DNA of 64,000 nt from positions 171,625 through 235,624 of IMG/VR virus record IMGVR_UViG_3300027844_001828; one strand, written 5' to 3'. Both the position numbers and the translations under genes were made by a program. Positions 32,614 to 39,950 of this stretch are shown piece by piece. Within the stretch, counting starts at the first letter, position 1, and each line of letters opens with the position of its first letter. The notes under the pieces are model-generated. The model was given only the letters and a program-made list of their open reading frames with translations, did not search any database and had not been told where the DNA came from. The stretch comes from a virus.

Positions 32614-32715
32614 TTCGTATGTGCGCATGTGTGTTAGTAAGTATGCACGCCTGTTAATAATGTGACCTGTCGTTTAAAAATGATGACCTGTGATTTCTAA
32701 GAGGTTAGCCAACTT
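31962..32715. other. Gene-free AT-rich region with CACTGAATG repeats (candidate origin or control region)
   Basis: No credible gene is present in 754 bp. Perfect CACTGAATG copies lie at 31962, 31992, 32163, 32197 and 32605, with ACTGAATG at 32133; several are followed by TGCGCA or CACACA tracts. GACCTGT occurs three times (about 32072, 32662 and 32684). The part around 32270-32480 is very AT-rich (TGTTATAAAATAATGTAAC type). Such a mix of short direct repeats and an easily melted core is typical of replication origins, but no initiator gene is adjacent. Confidence 0.5.
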
Positions 32716-32717
32716 GT

Positions 32718-32751
32718 GAACTTTAAGTTTCGCTTACGAAACTCAAAGTTC
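32718..32751 (+). other. 15-bp hairpin before SprT-like gene
   Basis: GAACTTTAAGTTTCG pairs with CGAAACTCAAAGTTC across the loop CTTA with one mismatch. It lies 34 bp before the ATG at 32785 and would be in the mRNA leader; its lack of a U-run argues against simple termination. Confidence 0.65.
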
Positions 32752-32784
32752 ATTTATCAATATATAGGTGTGATACATTTAAAT

Positions 32785-33399
32785 ATGATTGATCCTCAGA
32801 AGAAAAAATTATATGCCTGGGAAGAATATCTACATGATCATTTGGAAATTGTAGAAGAGAGCCTATCAATCGTAGAGTGCCGAAAAATCATTCGAGAGAT
32901 GTGCGAAGACTTTGCTATCATTCCCCCAAAAGTGATAATCGGGAAAAAAGAATATGCCATGGCATCTGGGGATGGGAAATTAATCGAGTTGCCAAAATGG
33001 TTTCTGGAAGAACTATCTAGTATTCATGAGGCATGTCATGTGATCGCCTTTAGCATAGCTCCACAAGAAAATCATCATGGCCCGACATTCGTGAGATTGA
33101 TGATAGATTTTATTAAAAAGAGATGGGCATCTGAGATAACATTAAAAAGACTTGAGGATTTAGCTCTTAAACATAATCTAAAAATTGCGAAGCTTGGGGT
33201 GGTCTCTCCGGTCACGAAACGAGAGAAACAGAGGCTAAGGCGGCTAAGAACAAATGTGAAGATAGCAGACGATATGTACAGGGTGAATCAAAGGGGATCA
33301 AAGCGGGCCATTAATTATAAAAAGAAACGGGACTCTTATAAAAAAGAATTATCTGATCTCGTCGGACTTCTTTATAAAAAGTACTGGTCAGTCTTATAA
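32785..33399 (+). CDS. SprT-like metallopeptidase
   Basis: The 204-residue product has HEACH at residues 81-85 and HHGPTF at 97-102, the zinc pattern of SprT/Spartan-type and WLM-like peptidases. The rest is a basic helical tail. A longer frame from GTG 32716 would place the leader hairpin inside the gene, so ATG 32785 is preferred. Probably acts on DNA-bound proteins. Confidence 0.75.
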   Translation: MIDPQKKKLYAWEEYLHDHLEIVEESLSIVECRKIIREMCEDFAIIPPKVIIGKKEYAMASGDGKLIELPKWFLEELSSIHEACHVIAFSIAPQENHHGPTFVRLMIDFIKKRWASEITLKRLEDLALKHNLKIAKLGVVSPVTKREKQRLRRLRTNVKIADDMYRVNQRGSKRAINYKKKRDSYKKELSDLVGLLYKKYWSVL

Positions 33400-33481
33400 A
33401 AGTATTGGTAATTTCTGTAAACCCTTTTGGTCATTTTCATAAAAGTCTTTACGTATATGACCAAAAGTCTGGAGAGTTGTC

Positions 33482-33515
33482 GGTTCACTGTATAAAACAT
33501 TTTATACAGTGGACC
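33482..33515. repeat. 34-bp palindrome, copy 1
   Basis: Left arm GGTTCACTGTATAAAA, centre CA, right arm its complement (one G-T mismatch). Six such copies exist in the window. A half copy with only the right arm lies at 33566-33581. Confidence 0.95.
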
Positions 33516-33565
33516 GAAACGAGGAAGCGCCTGGTGTACGAAAACGGACGATTTGGTAAAAACAC

Positions 33566-33581
33566 TTTTATACAGTGGACC
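33566..33581. repeat. Half palindrome
   Basis: Only the right arm TTTTATACAGTGGACC is intact; the left arm is deleted to GGTAAAAACAC. It suggests deletion within a palindrome during replication. Confidence 0.85.
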
Positions 33582-33663
33582 GGAGGGTTGGCCGTGGAGT
33601 TTTGGTAAGATCTGTAAAATATCCCTTAATAGGTATAAGAGAAAAGAATCTTTCACAGAGTGC

Positions 33664-33692
33664 TTGTAATGTGAATGTTGGTGGGATATAGT
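33664..33692 (+). promoter_or_regulatory. Leaderless-type promoter
   Basis: TTGTAA (33664-33669), 17 bp ending GGTGGGA, TATAGT (33687-33692). The next ATG (33699) is 6 bp downstream. Confidence 0.75.
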
Positions 33693-33698
33693 GTTTGC

Positions 33699-33755
33699 AT
33701 GATAACCAAAACGACAATCAATGGCGACATTGTTCAGATTGAAACAGCAACATAG
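33699..33755 (+). CDS. Leader peptide, 18 residues
   Basis: The ATG lies where transcription should begin. The product ITKTTINGDIVQIETAT is unrecognised; it overlaps the next micro-gene in another frame. Confidence 0.4.
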   Translation: MITKTTINGDIVQIETAT

Positions 33756-33813
33756 CAAGGGTGAAGCAGTAGAGTGGCTTGAAAAAGAGAGTGTACTAAC
33801 TTACGGATGGTGA
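33721..33813 (+). CDS. Micro-protein, 30 residues
   Basis: Helical product (LKQQHSKGEAVEWLEKESVL) ending 3 bp before the next ATG. Support comes only from position. Confidence 0.35.
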   Translation: MATLFRLKQQHSKGEAVEWLEKESVLTYGW

Positions 33814-33816
33814 ATT

Positions 33817-34059
33817 ATGGATATCAAATATGCCAAATCTGGAAATGTTACATTGACATCTGAGGCTTTCTCTTACCATCCTTTATGGTGGCATGAGAAA
33901 GGGTTACAGGAAACTGCATCTGGGTATGGATCTAAGCTGACTACACCGTACAAGGTGCGGCACAACAATAGATGGAAGAGAGTCTATGCGATTTGCTGGA
34001 GCAATGCGGCAAGCCATTACATCTTCAACAAGGGACAACGTGAATATATTCATGGGTGA
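33817..34059 (+). CDS. Hypothetical protein, 80 residues
   Basis: Aromatic-rich basic protein (HPLWWHEKGL, YKVRHNNRWKRVYAICWSN). No family recognised; spacing of 3 bp to the next ATG suggests one operon. Confidence 0.6.
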   Translation: MDIKYAKSGNVTLTSEAFSYHPLWWHEKGLQETASGYGSKLTTPYKVRHNNRWKRVYAICWSNAASHYIFNKGQREYIHG

Positions 34060-34062
34060 AAT

Positions 34063-34299
34063 ATGAAAATCTCTGAAATACCGAATCTGGACGATCATTC
34101 AATTGATCCAAATGATTACGATAAATTGATCGTAGAGTTTCTTGTAGCAGGACAGTGCCTTCTTAGGCTCTCTAACTACGCTCAAATAAAGGCTGAAAGC
34201 ATAAAGGAAAGAAAAGCAGGGAACATTGAAAAAGCTTTTCTTCTATCTCGTAATATGGAAAATACTTATAATGAATTGCCAGATTGGGCGAGGTGGTGA
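34063..34299 (+). CDS. Hypothetical helical protein, 78 residues
   Basis: All-helical product with IVEFLVAGQCLLRLSNYAQIKAESI. No motif. Between 34300 and 34442 only fragments are seen. Confidence 0.55.
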   Translation: MKISEIPNLDDHSIDPNDYDKLIVEFLVAGQCLLRLSNYAQIKAESIKERKAGNIEKAFLLSRNMENTYNELPDWARW

Positions 34300-34442
34300 G
34301 ATGAAAGCAGTAACAGGAGAATTGTGGCAAAATAAATCACCTCTGTCAAGAGTGAATGACAATCTGGTAGAACGATGAATGGGATAGGGGTTCAGCCCCC
34401 CAAGAAAAGATCACACGACACATCACAACGGAGGGTTGAGAG

Positions 34443-34874
34443 ATGACTATCGAACACCCAGAATATTTTTACTATGCAGAGCTGGAAGGCGACTTCTTTC
34501 ATTCGTTTGATTATTATACGGATTTGGTTATCAACATCCACTGCACCTCAATTGAAATCCGTAAAACCTCGATGAAAAGGTACACTTGGCCTTGGCGGAT
34601 GCTCAGGGAGACGCATTGGGAGGCGGTGGAAGACGCCGAGAACCTCCTAAAGAATTATGCCGACGTCCTGTTCCGAAGCCAGCAGAAACCCCACCCTGCC
34701 ATCCCAGACGCAGATGCGGTGAACACCCACATCTTGAAAATGAGGGACGGGGTGTCGTTGCCGTCGCCGGAATACATGCGAGAGTGGATTGGTACTCAAA
34801 CCCTCTACCTGTATGCTGGACCTGGCCAAGTGCATGTGGAACCACTACCCCACGAACAAGGAGACGAGGAATGA
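34443..34874 (+). CDS. Hypothetical protein, 143 residues, GC-rich
   Basis: ATG follows CGGAGGG. The 3' two thirds are clearly more GC-rich than surrounding genes, a sign of separate origin. The product has aromatic acidic segments and a Trp-rich helix (RYTWPWRMLRETHWEAVEDA). Function unknown. Confidence 0.6.
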   Translation: MTIEHPEYFYYAELEGDFFHSFDYYTDLVINIHCTSIEIRKTSMKRYTWPWRMLRETHWEAVEDAENLLKNYADVLFRSQQKPHPAIPDADAVNTHILKMRDGVSLPSPEYMREWIGTQTLYLYAGPGQVHVEPLPHEQGDEE

Positions 34875-35001
34875 GTGAATGACAAGACGATGTGCAGGTT
34901 GCGACTCTGAATCTATATAAGGGATTCTCCGAAGGTGGTCGTCATCGAATGGTTAGTTGATCATGCGACTGAGGTTCAATCCCTGTATCAGACTGCCAAT
35001 C

Positions 35002-35043
35002 TTTCTAATAACGACTTGAAAAGTCAACTTGAGGGGTTAGAGT
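35002..35043 (+). repeat. 42-bp repeated promoter block, copy 1
   Basis: An exact 42-bp match with 37049-37090. It contains TTGAAA (35016-35021), 16 bp, TAGAGT (35038-35043), i.e. a whole promoter. Confidence 0.95.
35016..35043 (+). promoter_or_regulatory. Leaderless-type promoter
   Basis: TTGAAA, 16 bp ending GAGGGGT, TAGAGT. The ATG at 35050 is 6 bp downstream. It fixes the start of the GHKL gene downstream of here. Confidence 0.8.
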
Positions 35044-35049
35044 GTTATT

Positions 35050-35106
35050 ATGTCAATAACATACAAAGAACTTGCAGCAACGATTTTGTCCTGGAATCAG
35101 GAATAA
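35050..35106 (+). CDS. Leader peptide, 18 residues
   Basis: The leaderless micro-frame (ITYKELAATILSWNQE) contains the AGGA ribosome binding site of the main gene and stops 2 bp before its ATG at 35109, so its translation should control re-initiation on the main gene. Confidence 0.55.
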   Translation: MSITYKELAATILSWNQE

Positions 35107-35108
35107 CG

Positions 35109-36689
35109 ATGAAGATTAAAGTTGGTCACGAGTTCTTCCGCAAAGAGCGGTACTCCGCATACGCTGATTGGAAAACCGCATTCTGGCGGGAACTGGAACA
35201 AAATTCAGATGATGCCAAGTCAAGGCGCGTCGATATCAATATAGTTCCTGATGGGAATGGCTGTATTGTTGGATTCGATGACAACGGCTGTGGTATGAGT
35301 GAGGCTGTCATTCGGGATGTGTTTATGAGTCTTGGTGAGACTACGAAGTCGGGTGATTCTACGGGTGGGTTTGGTCGCGCTCGTATGCTGACTCACTTTT
35401 CAATGCCTAAGTATCAGATCAAATCGGGTTGTATTTATGTGAGCGGCAAGGGATCTGAGTATCAAATCAGGAAAAGTGATAGCTACGTTTTGGGGACGAA
35501 GCAGAAGATATGGATTGATGATGCTTCTATGTCAGACATGGAAATGGCTTTGCATGATTATCTTGGAAAGTGTAATCTTGCCCATGACATCTACGTCAAT
35601 GGTGTACGGTGGAACAAGTGGTTGTACAGGCGTAAGCTTATCAGGGATATGACATTTGGTTCAGTCTACGTGAACAAATCCTCAGACCTTAAAAACACAG
35701 TCGTGTTCAGGGTCAACGGGGTGATGATGTTCACTCGATATACATCGGCAAATGCGTTGGTGGTGATCGAAATCTATCCCAGTATTAGTCGTGATGTGCT
35801 TACTTCTAACCGTGATGGAATTCACTACAAGTATCAAAGCGAACTGGATATATTTCTTAACAAGTTGGCTATCGATACGACTTCGACTCTAAAGCGTAGA
35901 CGGACAAACAAGAGTACTCGCAGACAAGGACAAGGTTGTTTCATCTCCTGTGTAAAGCGGAAGGAATTGTCGGTGATGAAGCGGGATTCTGATCCATCCG
36001 ATTCCTACTCTGGTAACGGTGGCTACACTATGGATACTTCAAGTGATGAAGCCACGATAAAGTCCTTCACAGGTGTGGTTTTTGGTGGCACAAGTCAGGC
36101 AGATTCTGAGCCGATTGCAGCCTTGTACGGTGGTGATGGCTATTATGGATCTGAGTCTGAGTGTATCGCCAAACTCGTAGAATCTGATCCTACTGAGATC
36201 GATATGTATGATGTGGCGATACTTGATGAGTGTCAGGATATAGGACCGGTTAGTAAGGTGATCGAATCATACGATCCTACGAATTGGAGAGACAAGGCTG
36301 GCGGCACGAAAAAGAAGCTCCTGTCTCTGTGGCAGATTGCGGTCAAGCATTCTCTGGATATTCTTCAAGAGGAAAAACCCTCTGATGGTATTCCTTGGAT
36401 CGTTGGGTGGGTATTCGATGATAGTGAAGAGGCAGGGATGAAGGCTGCACACAAGATGTATGACGATACGCATGGGTTCCTTATCAATCCAGTAGGCTTG
36501 GATGGCAAGTTGCAATTCAAGTTGAATCCTGAGGGCAAGTCTTCATTGTTCGCAATCGCCCTACATGAGGTTACTCATGTTTATTGCGAGATGCACAATC
36601 AGGAGTTCTCGTCCCTTCATACTGCACTGACAATCAATGGGATGTCTCGGATCAAGGAAGTTCTCAGAGACATGAAGGAGAATTCATAA
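35109..36689 (+). CDS. GHKL (Hsp90-type) ATPase fused to an HExxH domain
   Basis: The 526-residue product starts with a GHKL ATPase: WRELEQNSDDA (N box, about 26-36), DDNGCGM (G1, 57-63) and GGFGRARML (G2 lid, 86-94). The transducer-like region follows to about 270, including RDVLTSNRDG. After a Ser/Gly-rich linker (about 290-350), the last 60 residues hold ALHEVTHVYCEMHNQEFSS (HEVTH at 486-490), a zinc-peptidase-like motif with a third His six residues on. GHKL ATPases act as ATP-gated clamps (Hsp90, MutL, MORC). Fusion with a metallopeptidase-like end suggests an ATP-regulated protease or clamp. The match to rIIA-like phage proteins is only general. Confidence 0.82.
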   Translation: MKIKVGHEFFRKERYSAYADWKTAFWRELEQNSDDAKSRRVDINIVPDGNGCIVGFDDNGCGMSEAVIRDVFMSLGETTKSGDSTGGFGRARMLTHFSMPKYQIKSGCIYVSGKGSEYQIRKSDSYVLGTKQKIWIDDASMSDMEMALHDYLGKCNLAHDIYVNGVRWNKWLYRRKLIRDMTFGSVYVNKSSDLKNTVVFRVNGVMMFTRYTSANALVVIEIYPSISRDVLTSNRDGIHYKYQSELDIFLNKLAIDTTSTLKRRRTNKSTRRQGQGCFISCVKRKELSVMKRDSDPSDSYSGNGGYTMDTSSDEATIKSFTGVVFGGTSQADSEPIAALYGGDGYYGSESECIAKLVESDPTEIDMYDVAILDECQDIGPVSKVIESYDPTNWRDKAGGTKKKLLSLWQIAVKHSLDILQEEKPSDGIPWIVGWVFDDSEEAGMKAAHKMYDDTHGFLINPVGLDGKLQFKLNPEGKSSLFAIALHEVTHVYCEMHNQEFSSLHTALTINGMSRIKEVLRDMKENS

Positions 36690-37042
36690 TGAGTTGGTAC
36701 ATAGTCGGTGAAGATGGAAAGTGTCAGGCAAAGGAGAATGATTTGCAGATCGCTTTGATGGTGGCTAAGGGAAAGGGATGTCCTTTCATTACGGATGACA
36801 TTAAGTCACCAAAGAAGCAGTGGATCAAGGTGGATGATGTGATTAGTTGCGGGGCATACATCGAAGATGCGGGAGGCGAAGTGAAAAGCGGCGGATTGGA
36901 GGTAGGTACGATGAGTAATTCAACGTTTGATCGATTAGTTCTTATTGGAGCTAAGAGAAAATGGAAAAGTGTTCCTTTGGTGATTACTTTGAGGATCATC
37001 CATAAATGCAGTGGGGGTCATCCACCTTGTGACGAGCAATGA
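36689..37042 (+). CDS. Hypothetical protein, 117 residues
   Basis: TAATG overlap with the GHKL gene. Mixed alpha/beta with IKVDDVISCGAYIEDA; no motif. Its 3' end runs close to the second 42-bp promoter repeat. Confidence 0.6.
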   Translation: MSWYIVGEDGKCQAKENDLQIALMVAKGKGCPFITDDIKSPKKQWIKVDDVISCGAYIEDAGGEVKSGGLEVGTMSNSTFDRLVLIGAKRKWKSVPLVITLRIIHKCSGGHPPCDEQ

Positions 37043-37048
37043 GACTTA

Positions 37049-37090
37049 TTTCTAATAACGACTTGAAAAGTCAACTTGAGGGGTTAGAGT
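37049..37090 (+). repeat. 42-bp repeated promoter block, copy 2
   Basis: Identical to 35002-35043. Contains TTGAAA (37063-37068) and TAGAGT (37085-37090); the gene ATG (37098) is 7 bp downstream, so the mRNA should be leaderless. Confidence 0.95.
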
Positions 37091-37097
37091 AATTGTT

Positions 37098-37349
37098 ATG
37101 AGCGACACAGACCAAGAAGATCAGTACGAGCGTTCGATGAGTGAAGAGAAAGAAACAAAAGGATCAAGCATAACACAATTTGTTTTGATTTTTGTAGCGA
37201 TTATGTTCACCGTATGTATGAGGGTTTCACTCACAACCATAAGTGGACTTCGGGCGAAAGTTAGTGATCTTACGCAAGAAAACATTTCGCTTCGATATGA
37301 TGTTATAGAGCTTCAAGAGTTCTACGAATGCCCACCGGAGATACCATGA
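37098..37349 (+). CDS. Single-span membrane protein, 83 residues
   Basis: An acidic N-terminus is followed by one membrane helix (about residues 24-46) and a coiled-coil tail (RAKVSDLTQENISLRYDVIELQEF), as in spanin- or FtsL-like proteins. Leaderless start. ATGA overlap with the next gene. Confidence 0.65.
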   Translation: MSDTDQEDQYERSMSEEKETKGSSITQFVLIFVAIMFTVCMRVSLTTISGLRAKVSDLTQENISLRYDVIELQEFYECPPEIP

Positions 37350-37765
37350 AATCAGTTGACAAATTAATTCGCGCTATTGATCGTGGCAAGCTTGTTGTCA
37401 CGGGCCACGATCTTATTTGTGCTGTGAACATTCACGAAGCCAGGATCGAAGTCAAGGTCTATCATGATTACGAGCATGTTCATTTCGATATCTGTTTCGA
37501 GCAACATGCTATTGACATCAACATCGAAGAGACGGATTTTGTTCTTCTCTATCAGACTTCGGCCCGGAATAATGGCCGGGTGTTAGGTCTCGAAGACTTA
37601 AATATTGTTTTGAAACTCGACTTGACAGAAGCGGCCATTGATGCTATAGTGTTTCATTACAAGTCAATCTTGTTACCCGCGACGGGTTTCACTGACGAAC
37701 AGTTAAGTGATATCGTCTCGGCATCTGAGTCACAACATTCGAATAGACAAGAGGTTACAGCCTAA
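37346..37765 (+). CDS. Hypothetical protein, 139 residues
   Basis: ATGA-coupled. Alpha/beta protein with VHFDICFEQHAIDINIEET. An almost perfect promoter lies inside it (37622-37650). Confidence 0.6.
   Translation: MKSVDKLIRAIDRGKLVVTGHDLICAVNIHEARIEVKVYHDYEHVHFDICFEQHAIDINIEETDFVLLYQTSARNNGRVLGLEDLNIVLKLDLTEAAIDAIVFHYKSILLPATGFTDEQLSDIVSASESQHSNRQEVTA
37622..37650 (+). promoter_or_regulatory. Internal consensus promoter
   Basis: TTGACA (37622-37627), 17 bp, TATAGT (37645-37650) inside the coding sequence, 115 bp before the next gene at 37765. Confidence 0.6.
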
Positions 37766-38553
37766 TGCCACGGACTAATAAACCCGTCCCGAAGTTTTTA
37801 CTCACCTTGAAATCGTCAAACATCAAAACCGGGCCGATGGCTGTAAGCACTTCTCCAATGGGTACTTGCCCGGACGCCTGCCCTTTCAAGGGTAATGGTT
37901 GCTACGCTGCCTACGGCCCTGTAAAAATCTGGTGGGACGCCTGTACAGCCAATGGTGACGATCCGGTTGAGGCATACACTGAGTTCCTTAGCCGCGTTAC
38001 TGAAAACATTGACAACGATGCATTTTGGAGACATAATCAAGCTGGCGATTTATTTTCATTGAATGGTCGAACGATCAATCAAAAGGCGGCCCGTGCTTTG
38101 ATTGCTGCGAACGAGGGTAAGAAAGGTTATACTTACACTCACTACGGCGTGATCAAACAGCCTTTCACACAGAAGCGTGAGGCAGAGCGGAATCGTAAGA
38201 TTGTTGAAGAAATGAATGCGAGCGGGTTCGCTACGAATGTATCGGCTAACAGCATGGAGCATGCCGATAAGATCAAGGCGAGCGGTATCAAGGCTCCAAT
38301 CGTTACGTTGTTGCCGGAGCGGTACAAACATGACAAGAAAGCTTTCTTGACACCTGGGGGCAATAAGATCGTTGCTTGTCCCGCGATTACACATGACGAC
38401 ATTACTTGTGTGAAGTGTAAGCTTTGCATGCATCCTGAACGTGATATTATCGTGGGGTTTCCATCACATGGTAGTGGTAAACGCCGGGCTGAATCAGTGT
38501 ACACTGAATGGAGTCCGGACGAGATTAAAACAACAGCCAAGGGAAAAATCTAA
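37765..38553 (+). CDS. Cys-rich conserved phage protein (DUF7227-like)
   Basis: The 262-residue product has GTCPDACPFKGNGCYA (about residues 33-48) near the N-terminus, HNQAGDLFS in the middle, GFATNVSANSMEHAD, and CVKCKLCMHPERDIIVGFPSHG near the end. This cysteine order is found in a widespread uncharacterised phage family; I recall it as DUF7227 but could not check. Clustered Cys suggest a metal site. TAATG to its neighbours on both sides. Confidence 0.7.
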   Translation: MPRTNKPVPKFLLTLKSSNIKTGPMAVSTSPMGTCPDACPFKGNGCYAAYGPVKIWWDACTANGDDPVEAYTEFLSRVTENIDNDAFWRHNQAGDLFSLNGRTINQKAARALIAANEGKKGYTYTHYGVIKQPFTQKREAERNRKIVEEMNASGFATNVSANSMEHADKIKASGIKAPIVTLLPERYKHDKKAFLTPGGNKIVACPAITHDDITCVKCKLCMHPERDIIVGFPSHGSGKRRAESVYTEWSPDEIKTTAKGKI

Positions 38554-38615
38554 TGGGAAAGGAACAGAAAGTTATTTTAGAGGGTTCGTATTTAACTATC
38601 TCACACTTGGCTTAG
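38553..38615 (+). CDS. Micro-protein, 20 residues
   Basis: TAATG-coupled short frame; no further support. Confidence 0.25.
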   Translation: MGKEQKVILEGSYLTISHLA

Positions 38616-38683
38616 ATCATGTCCTTATGAGATGAAACCTGGCGAGACCGATTGTTTCGCTCCTTCTGAGCTTCAAGAGTTTT

Positions 38684-38845
38684 ATGATATCGTATCTAAA
38701 ACTGGGTTTTTTATTTTTCGCGGTTTGGATTTACTTATTTTTTGGTTTTTCAATAATTGTTGTAATCTCTCTTGTGTTATTTACTCTCATTAATGTTTTC
38801 TTTTTAATAGCCTTATTTAATAAGGCGGAATATTTTGATGATTGA
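38684..38845 (+). CDS. Membrane protein, 53 residues
   Basis: AAGAG lies 5 nt before the ATG. Two long hydrophobic helices (FLFFAVWIYLFFGFSIIVV, LVLFTLINVFFLIALF) with a short acidic tail, possibly holin-like. An alternative frame from 38632 gives a less convincing product. Confidence 0.55.
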   Translation: MISYLKLGFLFFAVWIYLFFGFSIIVVISLVLFTLINVFFLIALFNKAEYFDD

Positions 38846-38846
38846 C

Positions 38847-38875
38847 TTGACAGGAATGCCCTCAGCGGTTACAGT
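38847..38875 (+). promoter_or_regulatory. Promoter
   Basis: TTGACA (38847-38852), 17 bp, TACAGT (38870-38875), followed by inverted TAACTGTAACTGTTAAC. Confidence 0.65.
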
Positions 38876-38925
38876 ATGGTTAACTGTAACTGTTAACATA
38901 ACCAACCAGGAGTTGTAAAGCCAAA

Positions 38926-39093
38926 ATGGCGAACAGATCAAAAATCATTAGTAAGTTCAATCAAAAGAACAAAACCCGTCGTGGATTTGACGATGGATAT
39001 TCCGCAAACCGTGAACCGACGAGGAAGAAGAAGCGCAGCAAGCGCATAAAGCCTCCGAAGGAAGACAGTTACGAGAGAAATGGTCGCGACTAA
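38926..39093 (+). CDS. Very basic small protein, 55 residues
   Basis: Rich in Lys and Arg (TRKKKRSKRIKPPKED), so likely binds nucleic acid. It has its own promoter and an AGGAG site 12 nt upstream. Confidence 0.6.
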   Translation: MANRSKIISKFNQKNKTRRGFDDGYSANREPTRKKKRSKRIKPPKEDSYERNGRD

Positions 39094-39107
39094 TTTATAA
39101 CAACTCC

Positions 39108-39135
39108 TTGACAAAAACTCAACCCGTGCTATGTT
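39108..39135 (+). promoter_or_regulatory. Leaderless-type promoter
   Basis: TTGACA (39108-39113), 16 bp, TATGTT (39130-39135), ATG 6 bp downstream at 39142. Confidence 0.75.
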
Positions 39136-39141
39136 GTAGGT

Positions 39142-39183
39142 ATGAAGAACATCAAACAGGTACGGGTAACACTTGAAAAATGA
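39142..39183 (+). CDS. Leader peptide, 13 residues
   Basis: Leaderless micro-frame KNIKQVRVTLEK whose stop lies inside the start of the next gene (TTG 39173). Confidence 0.4.
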   Translation: MKNIKQVRVTLEK

Positions 39184-39385
39184 TAGTTGCCCTATCAAGA
39201 GAAAGTGTCTAAGGTGGATGGCAAAGCCAGGACTAAATGCAGACGGCGGGTTCGAAGAATGGCTGGCCGATATTTTCGCGAAAGAGGGTATTGATGTTCC
39301 CCATTCTGCCCTCGGAATGGTCAAAGAGCGCATCAAATACTTCGATAATCGGCCCAATCGTCAAAGATCTGAAGCGCCAGTTTAA
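39173..39385 (+). CDS. Hypothetical protein, 70 residues
   Basis: Starts at TTG 39173 or ATG 39218. Sequence NADGGFEEWLADIFAKEGIDVP and KERIKYFDNRPN; helical, no motif. Confidence 0.5.
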   Translation: MKNDSCPIKRKCLRWMAKPGLNADGGFEEWLADIFAKEGIDVPHSALGMVKERIKYFDNRPNRQRSEAPV

Positions 39386-39434
39386 GGGCTTAGATGTCAT
39401 CAAGGATTATTAATTTAACCAAACAGGAAAGAAG

Positions 39435-39758
39435 ATGAACAACGAAAGAATTGCGAGACAGCTGGTAAAGATTGCCGGTGAGTTAGTAGGAGCAAGTAGA
39501 GCCAAACCCAAGGACAAAAAAAGTCCTTTCGATAATGCAGTCGATAAATATGAAGACATGGTGAAGGACGGGTATAGCCACGCTGATGCTTTGAAACATA
39601 CCAAGAGTTCTTTCCCAGGATTGACAAAGACAGATGAGAAAGATATCTCGAAGGTCAAGAAGCTCTTTGGCGATCACCGACTTACAGCCGAGGGAATTTC
39701 GACAGGCAGAACGGCAGCCAAAATCATCACGGTTGGAAAGTACAAGTTCAAATGGTAA
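39435..39758 (+). CDS. Protein with IARxLVxIAxE N-terminal signature, 107 residues
   Basis: The first 20 residues (NNERIARQLVKIAGELVGAS) form an amphipathic helix shared by several otherwise different proteins here (49298, 57681, 57970, 58296, 58698). The core is acidic/basic helical with a possible DNA-binding centre. A shared N-terminus on unrelated bodies suggests a targeting or cleavable propeptide. Confidence 0.65.
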   Translation: MNNERIARQLVKIAGELVGASRAKPKDKKSPFDNAVDKYEDMVKDGYSHADALKHTKSSFPGLTKTDEKDISKVKKLFGDHRLTAEGISTGRTAAKIITVGKYKFKW

Positions 39759-39854
39759 TGACATTAACTCCAGCGAAGGAAGAGGCATTATGCGAGTTGC
39801 TGTAGGAACAATTAGTCCCATGATCCTTTTCCATATGGCTTGTGTCAATTCAGA

Positions 39855-39947
39855 GTGAAACATGAGCATGCAACGTTCGTTGGCGAGACTCTCAAGTCTC
39901 TTGATGTTGAGGAATACGAAATTAAAACAATAACCATCGAGGATTGA
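39855..39947 (+). CDS. Micro-protein, 30 residues
   Basis: GTG start (or TTG 39840). KHEHATFVGETLKSLDVEEYEIKT looks like a genuine beta-alpha unit. Its stop is 3 bp before the next ATG. Confidence 0.4.
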   Translation: MKHEHATFVGETLKSLDVEEYEIKTITIED

Positions 39948-39950
39948 TCC

